A stretch of DNA of 64,000 bases from Udeniomyces pyricola (lineage: Eukaryota; Basidiomycota; Tremellomycetes; Cystofilobasidiales; Mrakiaceae): positions 992,001 through 1,056,000 of the forward strand of contig BCIK01000003.1 in assembly GCA_039545295.1 (NCBI GenBank), in the 5' to 3' direction. Below are positions 46,070 through 58,748 of the stretch, in pieces; the stretch's first letter is position 1; each line of letters begins with the position of its first letter. Below the pieces are notes generated by a model. The model did not search any database, was not told the origin of the DNA, and saw only the letters and a list, made by a program, of their open reading frames with translations. The position numbers and the translations under genes are program-made.

Positions 46070-49000
46070 ATGAAGTACAGTCAAGAGTATGCACGCATCA
46101 TCAAGGACTCGGGTTTCCCCGTCGAATGGCGAGAGGTCCGTTCCTCTTAGTCCCACGAAATTTCGGTTGGGGCCAGTAAAAGAGAGGCTCGGTTGCACGT
46201 TCCGATCCGTACCAGCCGCTCACACACGTCTTCTTCGATGTTTGTTCCCTCGATATCTTGTCATCACTCCTTGCCTCTACACTCTCTCAGTCGGCTATCG
46301 AATACAAGCAGGTAAGTTTCCCAGCGATCCGTCTGATTCCTAGCACTGAATGCTTCCCGAGACGTTCATGGATGTCCCCCCTCTGACGCGTCTGTCTCTC
46401 CCTTTTCCTTTTTCCCTACAACCGTCAGCTCAAGAAACTCATAAAGAAAGTTTCTCGGGAACTCTCCTCTCTCGGTCTAAATCCCGACGTTCTCAACAAG
46501 CTTCTTCACCCGCCTGAACTCGAAGCCAACAACGTCGCTTCTACCGCCACCGCTACCGGCAACGCTGTTGCCTCAACGAGCTTCCTCTCGCCTCCAGGCG
46601 ACGACGTCGGCGGGCTTCAAAGGACAAGGACTTCGTCAGCTGACACTTCAACCACTTCACCCCTCTATGAACTCGAGTTTGAGTTCTCGTCTGACTCCAG
46701 TGCAGATGAAGCCGAAGTCGCATCGGGCATCGGAAGCACAGCCAGAAGAGATGGAGCAGAAGGGATTGCAAGACCAAAGGGCAAAGAGACCAAAAGGACT
46801 TGGACCGATGATACGGGCAAACGCTTTCGAGTGCGGGTCAAAGGTGACAGCAGTGGAGTAGAGGATACGGGCAGTGTGTCGGGTGATGGGGGACACCTGT
46901 CCTCGAGTGGGAGTAGGGGAAGCGAAAGGAGAAGACGCAGCTCTCTGGGTGACTCGTCGAATCATCATCATCATCATCACGAGCGTGTTGCTGTTAAGGG
47001 AGGATTCATGGCGGAGTACGAGATTGGAGGTCAGTAGACTTCCAAGATCTGACCACAATTGCTAATGTATCCCCAATGTAGAGAGTTCTGATGTGCTCAT
47101 CTCTTTTTTTTTTTTGTCTTTTTTTCTTTTCTTTCGCTCGTTGTGGACGCATGTCATGCCCATAACGTCACAATCAGGCTCGACACACAACCCAATCCCT
47201 CGGCTCCGTCTCGTCCCTCTTCCTGGTCAACCGAACCCCCTCGCACGTCGTTCCAGTGCTTCTTCCAGCCGATCTTCTAGAGAGACATCACCTTCTCGTT
47301 CAAAATCTCCCCCACCCCTTTCTTCCACCACACCTTCATCTTCGGCTTCGGCTTGTTCCTCACATCACCACGATATGGTGGAGACTCGTCACTCTTCCGC
47401 TTCTTCCTCTCCCGGATACCTCTCTCCTGCGCCCGAATCTTCTTCCTCCTCCCACCGCAACGGCAATCGGTCCGATGATGAAACCTCGTCCACCGCGTTC
47501 GAATCGGAGAGCGAGGACCCTGATCAACCCACCTCCGAACCCCTCATGGCGAGCACACCCCGATATTACTATTCAAGCGTCAAGGCGCCGATTTGGGCGT
47601 TGCAGGCGGGAGCGGAAGAGGGATTCGAAGGCTTGAGGTCACCGGATGCTACACCTCGATTGACTCCGCATGAAAGAGAGGAGCCGCCTTCACTGGATGG
47701 TGGGGAAGAAGGTGTGGATGAGGACGATGAGGACGAGGACGAGGATGAGGGAGATATCGTCCCGGAAGGATTTACTCCTGTTCTCGGCATGACCCCCGCG
47801 AGGGTCCTCCCGCTCGTAGCAATCCAACCGTCGACACCGGAAGGTCTGCTGAAATCTGGAGGAGCTGGAAGGGAAATAGACGAGGAAAGCAAGTTTGTGT
47901 TGGATGGAGGGGGAAGCAGGTTGTTGGTGGATGACCCTGAGGCGATGGATACCGTGGAGGAGATGAGTGTGATCGGGGTGGGCGAAAACGCGTACGTCAC
48001 AATCAAGTCTCTTAGTTTACGCTGTTCTTTCTTGCCCCTATAACTAATACCGAACGAGCGGACGTCAATTCTCCTCTTCTGTTTCCTGCTGTCATAGTAT
48101 ACCCCAAAGAGAGCTTTACATCGAACTTGCTTCGGACGTCGAGGTACATTGGCATCGGTTCTGATTTCCTCGTCAGATAGTGATTGTCCCTAGGGTATCG
48201 AGTTTGACATCTGACGCAAAGCTTTCCACATTTTTCCTGCCTCCTTCTTTCTTTTCCTTCTTCTCAACTCTCCAATGCATACGGATGATACAATAGTTCT
48301 TTGACGTTTTCACCCATGCTCTCTCAACGCTCGACAATCTCCAACGAACTCAACAAGCCCTCTTTCGCAAAACCGTCGACCATCTCTGTCAGGCCATTTC
48401 CTCCTCTGCTATCCCTGCATCCTCCGCCTCCTCATCTTCAGCCCGCAAAAAGCTCGGCTCGAAATTCAAACTCTCCCTGGGAGGTGATGGGCACTCGGAC
48501 CTTTATGTGTGGCGCGAGGTCTTTACCCTTTGGATCGAGGCGGAGATCTTTGAGAGTCGAGCAGAGAGGGATCGAGGAGAGCGGACGGTTGAAGAGGCAG
48601 AGAGGCGGTTGAAGGCGTTTGCGGGGGAGGTCACAAGAAGAGGATTGGGAGATCGTAGGACGCTCAAGGTGCGTCGAGTCATCTTCGTTCTTTTCTTTGT
48701 TATGAAGAAAACAGGACGCAGAGGTTCGAGAGGAGCGTGTGGTTCACTATCGCCCTTTTCTGATCTACATCATAACCTCCCTCCCCCCCTCCCCCCTACG
48801 CCCTCTCCTTGACCGGCGAACCTCTTCAGTCCCGCGAGAGCCGAGCGGCCCTCAACACGTTCCTCCAACTCAATTTGACGTTGCTTGACCTCAAAAAGTT
48901 TCAGACCGCTAACATCATGGCGGCTCGAAAGATCTTGAAAAAGCACGACAAACGTGCGTCGATCTCGTCCCCTTTTTTCCTTTTTTTTTTCGTACCGGTC

Positions 49001-50017
49001 GGGGCGCGTTTGAAAAAGACCGCATGGCTTCGTGTTTTCCTTCTTTCTCTTTTTTTCAAGACTGGCTCAACATCTCTAACCCCTGATTTGTGTCTCTCTT
49101 CTTCAACCAAAAAAAAAAACTCTTACAACAAATTGACGTGTATCTTGTAGGAACGGCCCTGACTGCCTCTCGTCGATTCCCGTCCTTCGTGACGTCGTCA
49201 CTGGACGCTGCGAGCACCGACGACCCCAACGTCAAGACCTGGACGCTCTTTGATTCCTCGCTGCCTCACGTCTTGCTCTCTTGCTTGACCTCGACGCTGC
49301 TGCCCGTCATTCCGAGCCTTGAGGATTACAGCTGCGCGATTTGCGTCGATCTGGCGTGGAAACCAATTCGGTACGTCGCCGGTTCATTTCATGTATCTTT
49401 GCATGAAAAGCAAACTCGGGGGAGGAAGGGGGGGAGGGGGGGGGGAATTATCCCTTGGGGACGGATAACTTCTCTTTTTTGGGTCTCATCAGTCTATACT
49501 CAATCGACGCCTTTCGCCTGCTTATCCATCTTGATCATCTTGTGTCTTGTCTTGTTTCATTTGTTCATGTCCTCCGGCTCTCAGTCTTGACTGCTCGCAC
49601 CGTTTCTGCGTGCGTTGCCTGGCGAAACTCCAAAGGGCAGGCAAGCGGGAATGTCCGCTTTGTCGGCAACCCGTGCTTGCGACGGCTGACGCCCGGAACC
49701 TCGATACGGCCGCGATGGAGTACATGCGCATTTACTTCCCGAGGGAAGTCAAGGACAAACAAAGGGCTAACGATAAGGAGGTTGCAAAAGAGGATCTGGT
49801 TAGTTTTGACTCGTCTTCCCCCCCCCCCCTTCTCTCCCGCCTCCCTCACGCTTCCCCTCTTGTCCTCTTGTTTTCCTCCTGGTTCAAGACGAATGAAGAT
49901 GTAAAGTTGCGCGATCTGACACGATCTGTACTTTGCTCTCTTCTTCTTCATTTTCTTCTCGTTTCTTCAAACGCATAGGAGGATATGGGTCTTGACGGCA
50001 ATTGTGTCATCTCGTAG
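46070..50017 (+). CDS. SPX-domain RING E3 ubiquitin ligase with C-terminal CaaX box
   Basis: SPX domains sense inositol pyrophosphates and phosphate status; the RING finger recruits E2 enzymes. Early exons are 46070-46135, 46291-46311 (21 nt) and 46429-47029. The SPX start is MKYSQEYARIIKDSGFPVEW, then SAIEYKQLKKLIKKVSREL. A long Ser-rich, partly acidic insertion follows (to about 47990). The rest of SPX is RELYIELASDVEFFDVFTHA, SDLYVWREVFTLWIEAEIFE and ANIMAARKILKKHDKRTALT, which holds the Lys-rich ligand site. The C3HC4 RING is CAICVDLAWKPIRLDCSHRF, CVRCLAKLQRAGKRECPLCR. The last exon ends DMGLDGNCVIS. CVIS fits a farnesylation CaaX motif, suggesting membrane attachment. It resembles the fungal RING-14 type; the prenylation is inference. 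Confidence 0.88.
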
Positions 50018-50812
50018 CAGGAAAAAAAAAAAACTTAGACAGGGAGAAAGGAGAAGGAATTCAAGCCTTCCAAGAACCCACCTTCCTCTCCACCCCTTCT
50101 CTCTTCGCCTCTTCCTTTCTCTTACCTTAGTTGTTCCTTCTACCCTCATCAAACTCATCAAAGATTCGGGTATAGACTTGTCATCGCTCCCGCGCTCCTC
50201 ATCTAAGCTGATGTCTTGAATCGAATAGATCCTTCTAGTCTGCTTACTTGACGAATAGATAGATAGGGAAATAGGCCGCCAGGCTAAGTTTTTGCTCTCC
50301 TCTCTCAAGCCCCCCCCCCTCATCTTGCTTCATCTCAGTTGGTATATATATGTATAGCTTGGCCCTGCTCATCTCTCTCTTCACTCGCTCCCAACTCAAT
50401 GATTTGCGGATCTTTGTCTTTTAATCTTTGTTCGCAGACCATATGTTGCTCGACCAGCGTCATTTTTTTTGTTTCTCTCTTTTCTTGACCTCTCTTTCTT
50501 TCTTTAGTTTTTTTTGTGTGTTTCTTTTCTGATCTAGTATGCTACTGGGGTCCCTCAAGATCAGCCCACAAAATAAAAGAGGCAACCATGGAGAATACAA
50601 GTAACCAAACCAAACTAAAACCAAAACAACAAAAGCTAATAAAACCCCGATAAAGATTGATCGTCCTTTTTCAGAAACCCCCCTTCCCCCCCCCCCCCTT
50701 CCCCCCCACCCTCTCCCTCGGCCCTGTTGATGTAGCCATACCTCCCCTTGCTCTATCCCAACTTTATTTCGAACCAACATGCTCAGTACCCCATTCTTTC
50801 CAGACACCTCCT
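50018..50812. other. Convergent 3' flank SPX-RING/UNC93-like
   Basis: It holds poly-T and C-run stretches (for example near 50460-50515 and 50688-50707) and no credible gene. Confidence 0.45.
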
Positions 50813-53713
50813 CTATTCCCTCGCTCCAACGGCGACCTTTTCGGCAAAAGTCGAGCTCGGAGCATGATCTCCCTCACGAGTCGCCTCGCTCGATGATGAA
50901 CCAGCGACGACACCCCGTTCATAACCTCCCCAGAGGCTCTCACCGATCCGCTTGATGGACCACCACCCGATCACGGTTGCGATTCCGAACGCACCGACGT
51001 TCTAGAGATGAACCGATAAGAAACAAGCAGGATGGTGCGCGGATCAGATCAGGACGCGATGGAAGAAAGAAGAAGAAGAAACACGAAATGAGAACGAGAC
51101 GAAACGAAACCCTCAAGAAGAAGTCTCGGTTTTTTGGACTGACGATACCGAGGGGAATGAGATGTGACATCGTCTTGTTTGACACGATCCCATACGCGAT
51201 CGCCGATCCCAAACTCTCGCACGACCTCAAGATGGACGAGAGTCGACCGATATCTTCGGGTGCCTTGGAGATGCCACCGATGGCGAAGTAGAGGTAGTGC
51301 TGGAGCAAGTAGATCGTCGTCGTGGCGAGGAGGTAGAAAGCGAAGGCTTTGCCGAACCCTGGATCGACCCAGTCGTAACGGGGAGCACTCGGGTGACGAG
51401 AGGAGAAGTCACTTTGGAGAACGAGAGCCCAGATCCACACGACGAGACCGAGGGTGGCGATGAAGAAGTATGCGCCCCGGGTTCGGATCTTAAGGCGGAT
51501 GGTCTGCAAGATTGTACAAAAAAAAAAAGACAGAGGACGAAGAGAGGGAACGACAGCGTTCAGAAGTTGTCTCATCAGGAGAAAACTTGACACACACAAG
51601 AAACAAAACAGAAAAGAGGACCGAGCGAAGCCCCCAACTTACCTCTGCATCGAGGAAGAACCCGAGGATGAATTGAGCCGTGATTGCGAGGACGGCAGTG
51701 AGGAACGAAGCGAGCGCTCGAGCTCGGACGCTAAAGTAAAGCGAGAGGAACGTAGATACCCAAGGGAAGGCCAAACTCGAGAAGAAAGTGATGGGCATCC
51801 TAGGGATGCCGGATGATCAGACAGTGAAGCAAAAAAAAAAGTTAAAGATGTATACAAGATCAGAATCACATCAGCTTCGTTCCAGCATCTATACGTATAT
51901 GCATATATCGAGACAAAGTTGAAACATCTCGTACAATGTGAGGACCTCGGGACGAATAAAGACCCTGAACACTTCCAAAAGTTCACGTTTGAGAGTGTTG
52001 CCAGGCACACCGACGACAACTCGGGACCGGTCGGCTCTCTGGACTTTCTCAGGCTATGGGCAATCAGGGGAGTATGAAGACATTGAAGAGCACAGCAGAG
52101 TATAGGAGGAGGAGGGTGGGGGGGGGGGAAGGGGATGTCAATACATAGGATCGCAACCCCGGAGACGAGGCATCAGCCAAGGAACATGAACGAATGGTGA
52201 TGATTCAGCCACACTCACTGGAGAAAGTAGCAAGCCCACGAAAGGTCCAATTGCCATGAGGACGATGAAAACGATGTATGTTTGGGACGAGACGGATCCT
52301 GCTTTGTTGGTATTCGCGTTGAGACCAAGATTGATGCAGCCAGCGATGAGTTGCCCTCCGCTCCTGGAGGAGATAAATCGGCAGACAGCATGAGCCGATC
52401 AGTTTACTGCGTATCTTTTGGCATTCAGCTTGTATGTTGGCAGATGTCGAGTTGTAGAATGAAAAGAGGGGAAGGCAAACACGTACTTGAATCCCAACCA
52501 GGTAGCTAGGTATTTTCCTCGTCTCTTGGCTTCAGGATATCCGAGAATAATGGCTGGAAGAGGAACGCTATCTTGTATCAGTCTCGACACATACCCAAAT
52601 GACATTTGCAGCATGCAAGACGGACAGAGAACAAGGAAAAGGAAGAAGACGTACCACCCTCCACACTCCAGAAGATACCAGCTATGTGCGTAAAAAAATA
52701 ACAATAATAATAATAAATCCAACAGGAAACGAGTAAGTACACTGAGCGTCACGTGTTCAATAAGGCGGAACGGGTACTCCATCAAAAGTTAAACATACCA
52801 GAGATTCCACACAAGGCGGAACCGAAGAGAACAAGCCATTCAATGCCTTTGGTCTTGTTCTACAATCGGAGACACCCCAACGTACAAAGTTTAGTATATG
52901 AACGCTGATATAGCATGCGAACCACCAGGACTCGGAAGGAATGGACGTACAAAGTAGAGTCCAAGGGCATAGGGCGAATAACCCACGCATGCGACAAACA
53001 GGGTCCATCTGACACCCAATTTATTCGTGACCGCTGTTCCGAGCGCGCAAAAGAACACCATCAAGCCGTAGACACTGTAAGGTCGGTCAGACCTTGCACA
53101 GTAGAGCTTCTAGAGTTATGGGACACAGTTGGGTGATGATACGCACAGTGCATTGGCGGCGTTGACAAGGTACGGCTGCTGAGCTCCTCCAGCTCCCTAG
53201 AGTATAAATGGTAAGACGCTTATCAGCTGTGCAAGTGACATACGTAAGAGTCGGAGATCAGATCTTACCGTTGCACTGTTTGAGATAATAAGAATTCGGC
53301 ATGTTAGCAGACACGTGCTTCGGTTCCAAGAAGTTGGCAAGGAATTGCAGGAAAGCAACTATGGTGCGGCACATCACAGCGTCGATCCCAATTCGCCCCT
53401 CTCTTACACTAGAAGATTTGACTTGGATGGGACTTACTTCAAGCCATTCCACATTCCAGGTGCCAGAAAGGAGCACAAGCTGACGATGAGGACCTAAGGA
53501 AGCATGCAACCGATTAGTTCATGACTGTCTTAGCTCGGGTCGGATGGACGTGAGTCTGCGTTGTCGAGCCGTAGAGAGGTTGGTTGTCCTTACCTGAAAG
53601 ATGACACTCCGGTACCACGTCCGCTTGGCAAAGGCAGGGGAGTCGAGTTCCACGGAAACATCGTCGATCGGGTCCTTGGTATCCTCGAGTGAATCGCTAC
53701 GGCGGTCTGACAT
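50813..53713 (-). CDS. UNC93-like multi-pass membrane protein (MFS fold)
   Basis: UNC93-like proteins have about 12 transmembrane segments and an MFS-type fold; the fungal substrates are not established. The start is MSDRRSDSLEDTKDPIDD, a hydrophilic cytosolic N-terminus. Membrane segments follow in order, each separated by introns: VLIVSLCSFLAPGMWNGL, QPYLVNAANAL, LMVFFCALGTAVTNKLGVRW, FVACVGYSPYALGLYF and ECGGWYLLECA-region. The central conserved segment is ILGYPEAKRRGKYLATWLGF. Then come AQLIAGCINLGLNAN, YIVFIVLMAIGPFVGLLLS, MPITFFSSLAFPWVSTFLSL, TAVLAITAQFILGFFLDAE and YFFIATLGLVVWIWALVLQS. The last segments are LLATTTIYLLQHYLYFAIGG and GIATVIGWWSIKRIGESLWG, with a hydrophilic tail ending at 50813. 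The YPEAKRRGKY loop and overall order match fungal UNC93-like proteins. Confidence 0.87.
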
Positions 53714-53796
53714 GGGGAAGATGAGTACTAGACTAGTGAATCGAGCGGAACGGTAAAGGGGTTGAGAGAGCAAGTGAAGACAGGTGTGTGTTGCTG

Positions 53797-53831
53797 GTCC
53801 AAATAGTAGAGTCCAAATAGTAGAGTCCAAA
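53797..53831 (+). repeat. 15-bp direct repeat upstream of the UNC93-like gene
   Basis: GTCCAAATAGTAGAG occurs twice in tandem with a third partial copy, in the promoter of the UNC93-like gene. Confidence 0.8.
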
Positions 53832-54290
53832 AATCAAGGGGCCAAGATCTGGACCTAGACCCCGACAGCTCCGATGGACAAGAGCTGGAGAGGAAAGCTC
53901 GTCAGTCGACGGATAAAGGCGTCAGTCGGGGTGCTCTCGCATCAGAGCGAAGGTCAAGCTCGCCATACGACGACTTCCGTCCCCTGCGCCAAGCTTCGAG
54001 CTTCGAGATTGACCTCGATTGCAGCCTGACCATGACAACAGACACGGAATCACTCTCGACTCTAGTCGAGCTGTTCCTTCAGAGGCGATCCGGTCAGGAC
54101 TCTGAAGCCAAGAGGAGCGCCTGCAGGAAGAAGAGGACTTTGCCGTTGATACGACCACGTTGCAGCCTCAGATCTGTGAGCTTTGGGACCGGTCGGCGCA
54201 GAGCGAAACTAAAAGGTTCAGGGCTTCCTTTGCAGACGCATGCAGCCCGCCAGGCTGTGCATGGTCTGTACATACATATATGTTGTACGT
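53810..54290 (+). pseudogene. Possible decayed coding sequence spanning two frames
   Basis: No family is recognised. One plus-strand frame stays open from 53810 and has protein-like composition (DLDLDPDSSDGQELERKARQ, ASERRSSSPYDDFRPLRQ, FEIDLDCSLTMTTDTESLST, LVELFLQRRSGQDSEAK). At about 54112 this quality passes to the next frame (EERLQEEEDFAVDTTTLQPQ, ICELWDRSAQSETKRFRASF). The switch needs either a frameshift or an unrecognised intron. There is no ATG in the first frame before 54032. It may be a gene remnant, a gene with a sequencing indel, or chance. The next 600 nt to the SIT gene hold nothing clear. Confidence 0.3.
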
Positions 54291-54880
54291 ACTTTAATAT
54301 TATAACTGTCTTTTGTGTTCCTCCCATCATTCCTGCTCCGCTTCCCCGCGCAATGAAAACCGAGACGACAATACATGTAGGAAAGAGCCTACCAAGATCT
54401 ACATTCTACTCCTTTCGTCTATGCGAATTATCAATCATCTGGACCCGGCCACAGCTAGCTAACTTGGTCCCCCCCCCCCCTTCTATCAGTAGCTTCCGAT
54501 GAACGTATATATACTGCATATTGGCACGAGCCGGACCATGGGTGGTGGTTCATGCTCATCATTACGATCGAATGCATACGTCGATCCTTTGATTTTCAAC
54601 AGCTCCTTTGCTCGATGTCTCAGCACGTCAGATTCCCCGTAAAGTCTGAAGAGAGGGGCGTGATATAGCAACGGTGTTATGACGAGAGAAAAAAAAAAAG
54701 CACGATAGTTCGGGATCCATCGACTCAGCGACAGAGTCCGCTAAGACTGTGTTATAGGTAGCAATGAGGACTCAAAAATGGTCTGGAACTCATATGTTGC
54801 GAACTGTTAGTAGCCATGAAGAAGAAAACGAAAAAAGACGAAGCAGAAAAAGAAGAAGACGTTGCGAGCTGCAAGAAGTT

Positions 54881-57800
54881 TTAGACCGCGATGCTATCGC
54901 TCTCGGTCTGTCCCACAACGTGTCGGAATCGCTGGGTGTTGTGCGGGTCGGTGGTTGGAGTACCGTCAATCTTGGTCGCATCGACACCATTCTGAGTATT
55001 GCCGAGCCAATAATTGGGCTGGTTTGAAGGTACGAACAAGGAAGGAATAGGTTGTAAGATGGATAGTTCAGCACTCGTTCACTCGACGACCCGAAAAAAT
55101 CAAGTATATAGAGATTGTTCTGATCGGACTAGGGAGGCTTACCATGAAGCAAGCGGCAATGATCGGAATGAAGGCTGTCAGGTGACCGACCACATACAAA
55201 AGTAACAGAGATCAGTAAATACCTCGCCAGCATGATTCTTCGCAACTACCTCGGGCGATGATCAGTTATCAATCTACTCTCTATTACTTGGACCTGATGA
55301 TTCCACTCACACACACAAACAGCAGCGATGAACAACGGCCAAAGTGTTCTGCACATGGCTACGATGATCCCATCGCGTGCGTCGGAGCCGTAAGGGTAGA
55401 GGTCCTTGGCTCCTGTCAAATCACCTAAAGGAAGGGCATGGACAGATCATATCCGCAGCATCAGCATCGAGATATTCCGTGGCTGAAACCGCGTGAGGAA
55501 AACAAGATGGCAGGTTCATGGGCTCACCATAGATACCAAGAATGGCCGTATCGTCAAGCAAGCCTGATAGAGATTCATTCAGCCTAAGCAGAAAGGTCTG
55601 AGTCCAAACAGCCGATGAAATAGCCGTCTGTAGATATAACACAGACAGTGAGTGGTTAGAAAAGGTGAGTTTGAGGGTTCGATATCAGAGTTGGCGACAA
55701 TGATGAGATGGGGACGTACCCCGACAGCACCTCCGAGTGTCGCCCGCAGCGGGAGAATCGAGCAGATGGCGGCGAGATCCGTGTGCGGAACCGAGGCTTG
55801 AGCTAAGACTTGAGTGCAAAGAATAGATATAGAACCTCCAAGCCCGACCAGGATATGAGCGAGGACCTACAGGGTCGAGAACGAAAAGGGGAGAGAGGTA
55901 CAGCGTGACAATCAAATCGACGTGGATGCTTGTTGAGCGATTGAGTCGCATAGATTCCAAGAGAAAAATGGACGGAGAAAAACACGAACGATAGACGCGT
56001 CACTGGCGATCTCGGTAGACGACTTCATGTAAAGACCCAAGCCCAGAATGTCAAGGGCAAGACCGAAGACGTTGAGGTACTTAGCACGATGGGCTGAGAG
56101 GAAGGTGCGAGAGTCAACGAGGGAATCCAACTAGTAGATATCGATGTGGTAAGACGAGAGAGCACAACGCACTGTATCTCATGACCAGACCGGCGGGGAT
56201 GCAAAAGAAGCACAAGCTGACGACCTGGGAATCGGCCCAGTATGTCCTGCGAGAGAGAGTAAGTGTATCCGGGACCGAGTCAGAAGAGCAGTCATAACGC
56301 GAGGTGTAGTTACGATTGAATTGTGACAGCCTAGATGTGCACATCACATGTTCCAAGGCAGCACGATGGAAAAGTTGAAACGTACCAATTTGCCGTTGAC
56401 CAGTTCTGAAAGAAAGAGTAAGCTAGATGTGAGCGATGGGACAACAAGACGTGTCGCATGGCTAGCTGGTCTATGCAGTGACGACTCACCTTTCCGGTGT
56501 AGACAAATGATGACACATAGAGCAGTGAGAGTTGAGAGCCCCCATAGTAGAATATGTCGATGACGACCGCCACGAGGAACGCTCGATTCTTGAGAATTCT
56601 CTTGGGTGTGATCGGTTCGGGCTGTGTAGAGAAGAACGGGATAATCAACTGACGTTATCATCTAGCCTGAGGTAGATCGCAATCAAATTCGGTAGTCGCT
56701 AACAAATGCTGCAGTAGAAAACCGTGACTACACGTACAGCAAACCGCCTGGAAAGTAAAAGTAAACACGGTAGTCGAACCAATCAGCTAAGTCAGTGTGG
56801 TCTAGTTGTAGTGACGCTATCCTTGTGATGGAGGTAAACTTACAGTTCAAACACGAAAAAGATCATCAGCAGGACTCCTCCGACTACAAACATGGCTATC
56901 ATGTTGGGCGCACCAAACCCTTTTGGCTGATATGCTGCGATAGTAAACGGGAGAAGCAGGCATGAGAAGGCACCGGCCAGAAGGAGAAGGCCCACGAGAT
57001 CTATGGCGATCGAGAAATCCCAGATGGCGCTTAATACCCGGGAGCGCAACGTGCCGGCTCGAGGCTCGGAAGGGGTGGGCGTTGATGAAGCAAGGTCCAT
57101 GCGAGCCGCCTTCCATTGACTTCAAAGAGGAGGGCCTTGTCAGCTTGGAAGAGGCGATACGAACGTGGGATGAAAGGTGAAGATAGGCAAGCTTGCTCAC
57201 CAGTAGTAAAATGTGACGATCACAGGAACTAGACACACGGGGACGATCAGGGCGAACATGCCTAACAACAAGGATGGAGAAGAAAGAGGTCATGATCATC
57301 AAGAGCTTGTTGAACCAAAAACAGACCGAGCGATTGGTTTCTTACCGTATCCCTGTATAGACCGATAGCAGAGTCAGGGAGTCAGTTCGGATGTCTCTTC
57401 AAGACAAGACAAAGCCGAGCGGTAAGCTCACCCATCGCCAACCGATGCCTGTCGTTCCCTTGACGGGATCGCCCACAACAGAAGTGGTGATAGAACCAGC
57501 GACGAAGACGTTGATGATGTAGCTAGTCAAACGCATCATCAAAATCGCGTTAGTCTGGAGGCTGTAGTCGATCCAACAACATCGACCTATGGATTAATGC
57601 GTATACGGACGGGAAGCTGTATAGCCCGGTGAAAAATCCTCGCCACTGAAGGGGCGTGAGATCGGAGATGATGATGAAGGTCAAGATACTGAAGCAAAAC
57701 GAGCTACGTCAGAGACGTGAGATTGCCAATGTTTGATCGTCAATCGTGCATCAGTACTCAGTAATTACCTAATCCCCGTGCTACCGAGTCGATAGATAAC

Positions 57801-58748
57801 GAGACCTGCACCCTGAAGAACAGAGGGTAAAAAGACAAGCAAGAAGGCAGTAACACTGAGTATCAAAGAAATTCTTACTCAAGTCGGGCTGTTGATGTAC
57901 TTGTGTTCTGAGAGCCACACTCACAGCAGCAGATACACTGGAAGCACCCGCGACGACGGCGTATCCGACGGCGTAGAATACGACCGAGATCAAAAGGGCA
58001 GTCGGCCTGGAGGTAACGTCTGATAGCCTCGCAAAAGCCGGCCCCCCGACGCCGCCAATAATGCCCTGTATTTAGAGGGAATCAATTCGTCCTCAGAATT
58101 CAGGCAGCATGCGTATAGAGGTCCACGTTTGGTGGTTGTGCGCTGAGCAACCAGACAGGTTGGTGCGTGCATACCTGAACCGTCTGGATGGCCCCGAGCG
58201 CAGAGTGCAACTCAAAAGAAGACGTGAGGAACGGAAGGAAATTGATAGTCGTGATGGTGTCTGGAGAACAGATATGGTTGTGAAAATGTATGGATATCAA
58301 GATCAGAGGGTTTTCGTATCGAGTGCGTGTTGTAACGGGATTGGTGCTTACCGAGAGATGTTGAATAGGCGGTCAAGACCATGGAGAAAAACATGCACCA
58401 ATAAACACTCTTGCCATTCTCAGCCGCAATGACACGGTGGAGAGCTAGACGTCAGACGAGTCCATGGATGTGATCATCAGCCATGATAGAGGGAGTTCAC
58501 CACTTAGACCTGGTTGTCCAAGGCGGCCATCTGTAGTTGGACATCGGATAAGCGAACTCACCTCCGACTTTGACGACAGCGGGAACGATTTTGTTTACGC
58601 TCTCCTCGCACTGAGTAGACAATGGAGCTTGTATCGGTGCTTGATGCTTGGGAGCTAGGTCTTTATCAGAGTCCAGATTTGGGTCTAAAGCAGCGCCGAG
58701 ATCGGCCTTGGCCAGGAGTTGAGGAGTCGATTCCATGAAGCTAGACAT
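54881..58748 (-). CDS. Siderophore-iron transporter (MFS, SIT/ARN family)
   Basis: SIT/ARN proteins are 14-TM proton symporters that import ferric siderophores. The start is MSSFMESTPQLLAKADLGAA, with a long hydrophilic N-terminus. Membrane regions follow: SVYWCMFFSMVLTAYSTSL, TITTINFLPFLTSSFELHSA, GIIGGVGGPAFARLSDVTSR with PTALLISVVFYAVGYAVVAG, LTFIIISDLTPLQWRGFFTG, GWRWGYGMFALIVPVCLVPV, FSIAIDLVGLLLLAGAFSCL and PITPKRILKNRAFLVAVVID. Later ones are YYGGSQLSLLYVSSFVYTG, VLAHILVGLGGSISILCTQV and AVGTAISSAVWTQTFLLRLN, with a C-terminal YGSDARDGIIVAMCRTLWPL. These match SIT hallmarks, including ARLSDVTSRP and QWRG. At least ten introns interrupt the gene. Iron-dependent GATA-factor control is usual for the family but no clear site array was seen. 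Confidence 0.92.
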
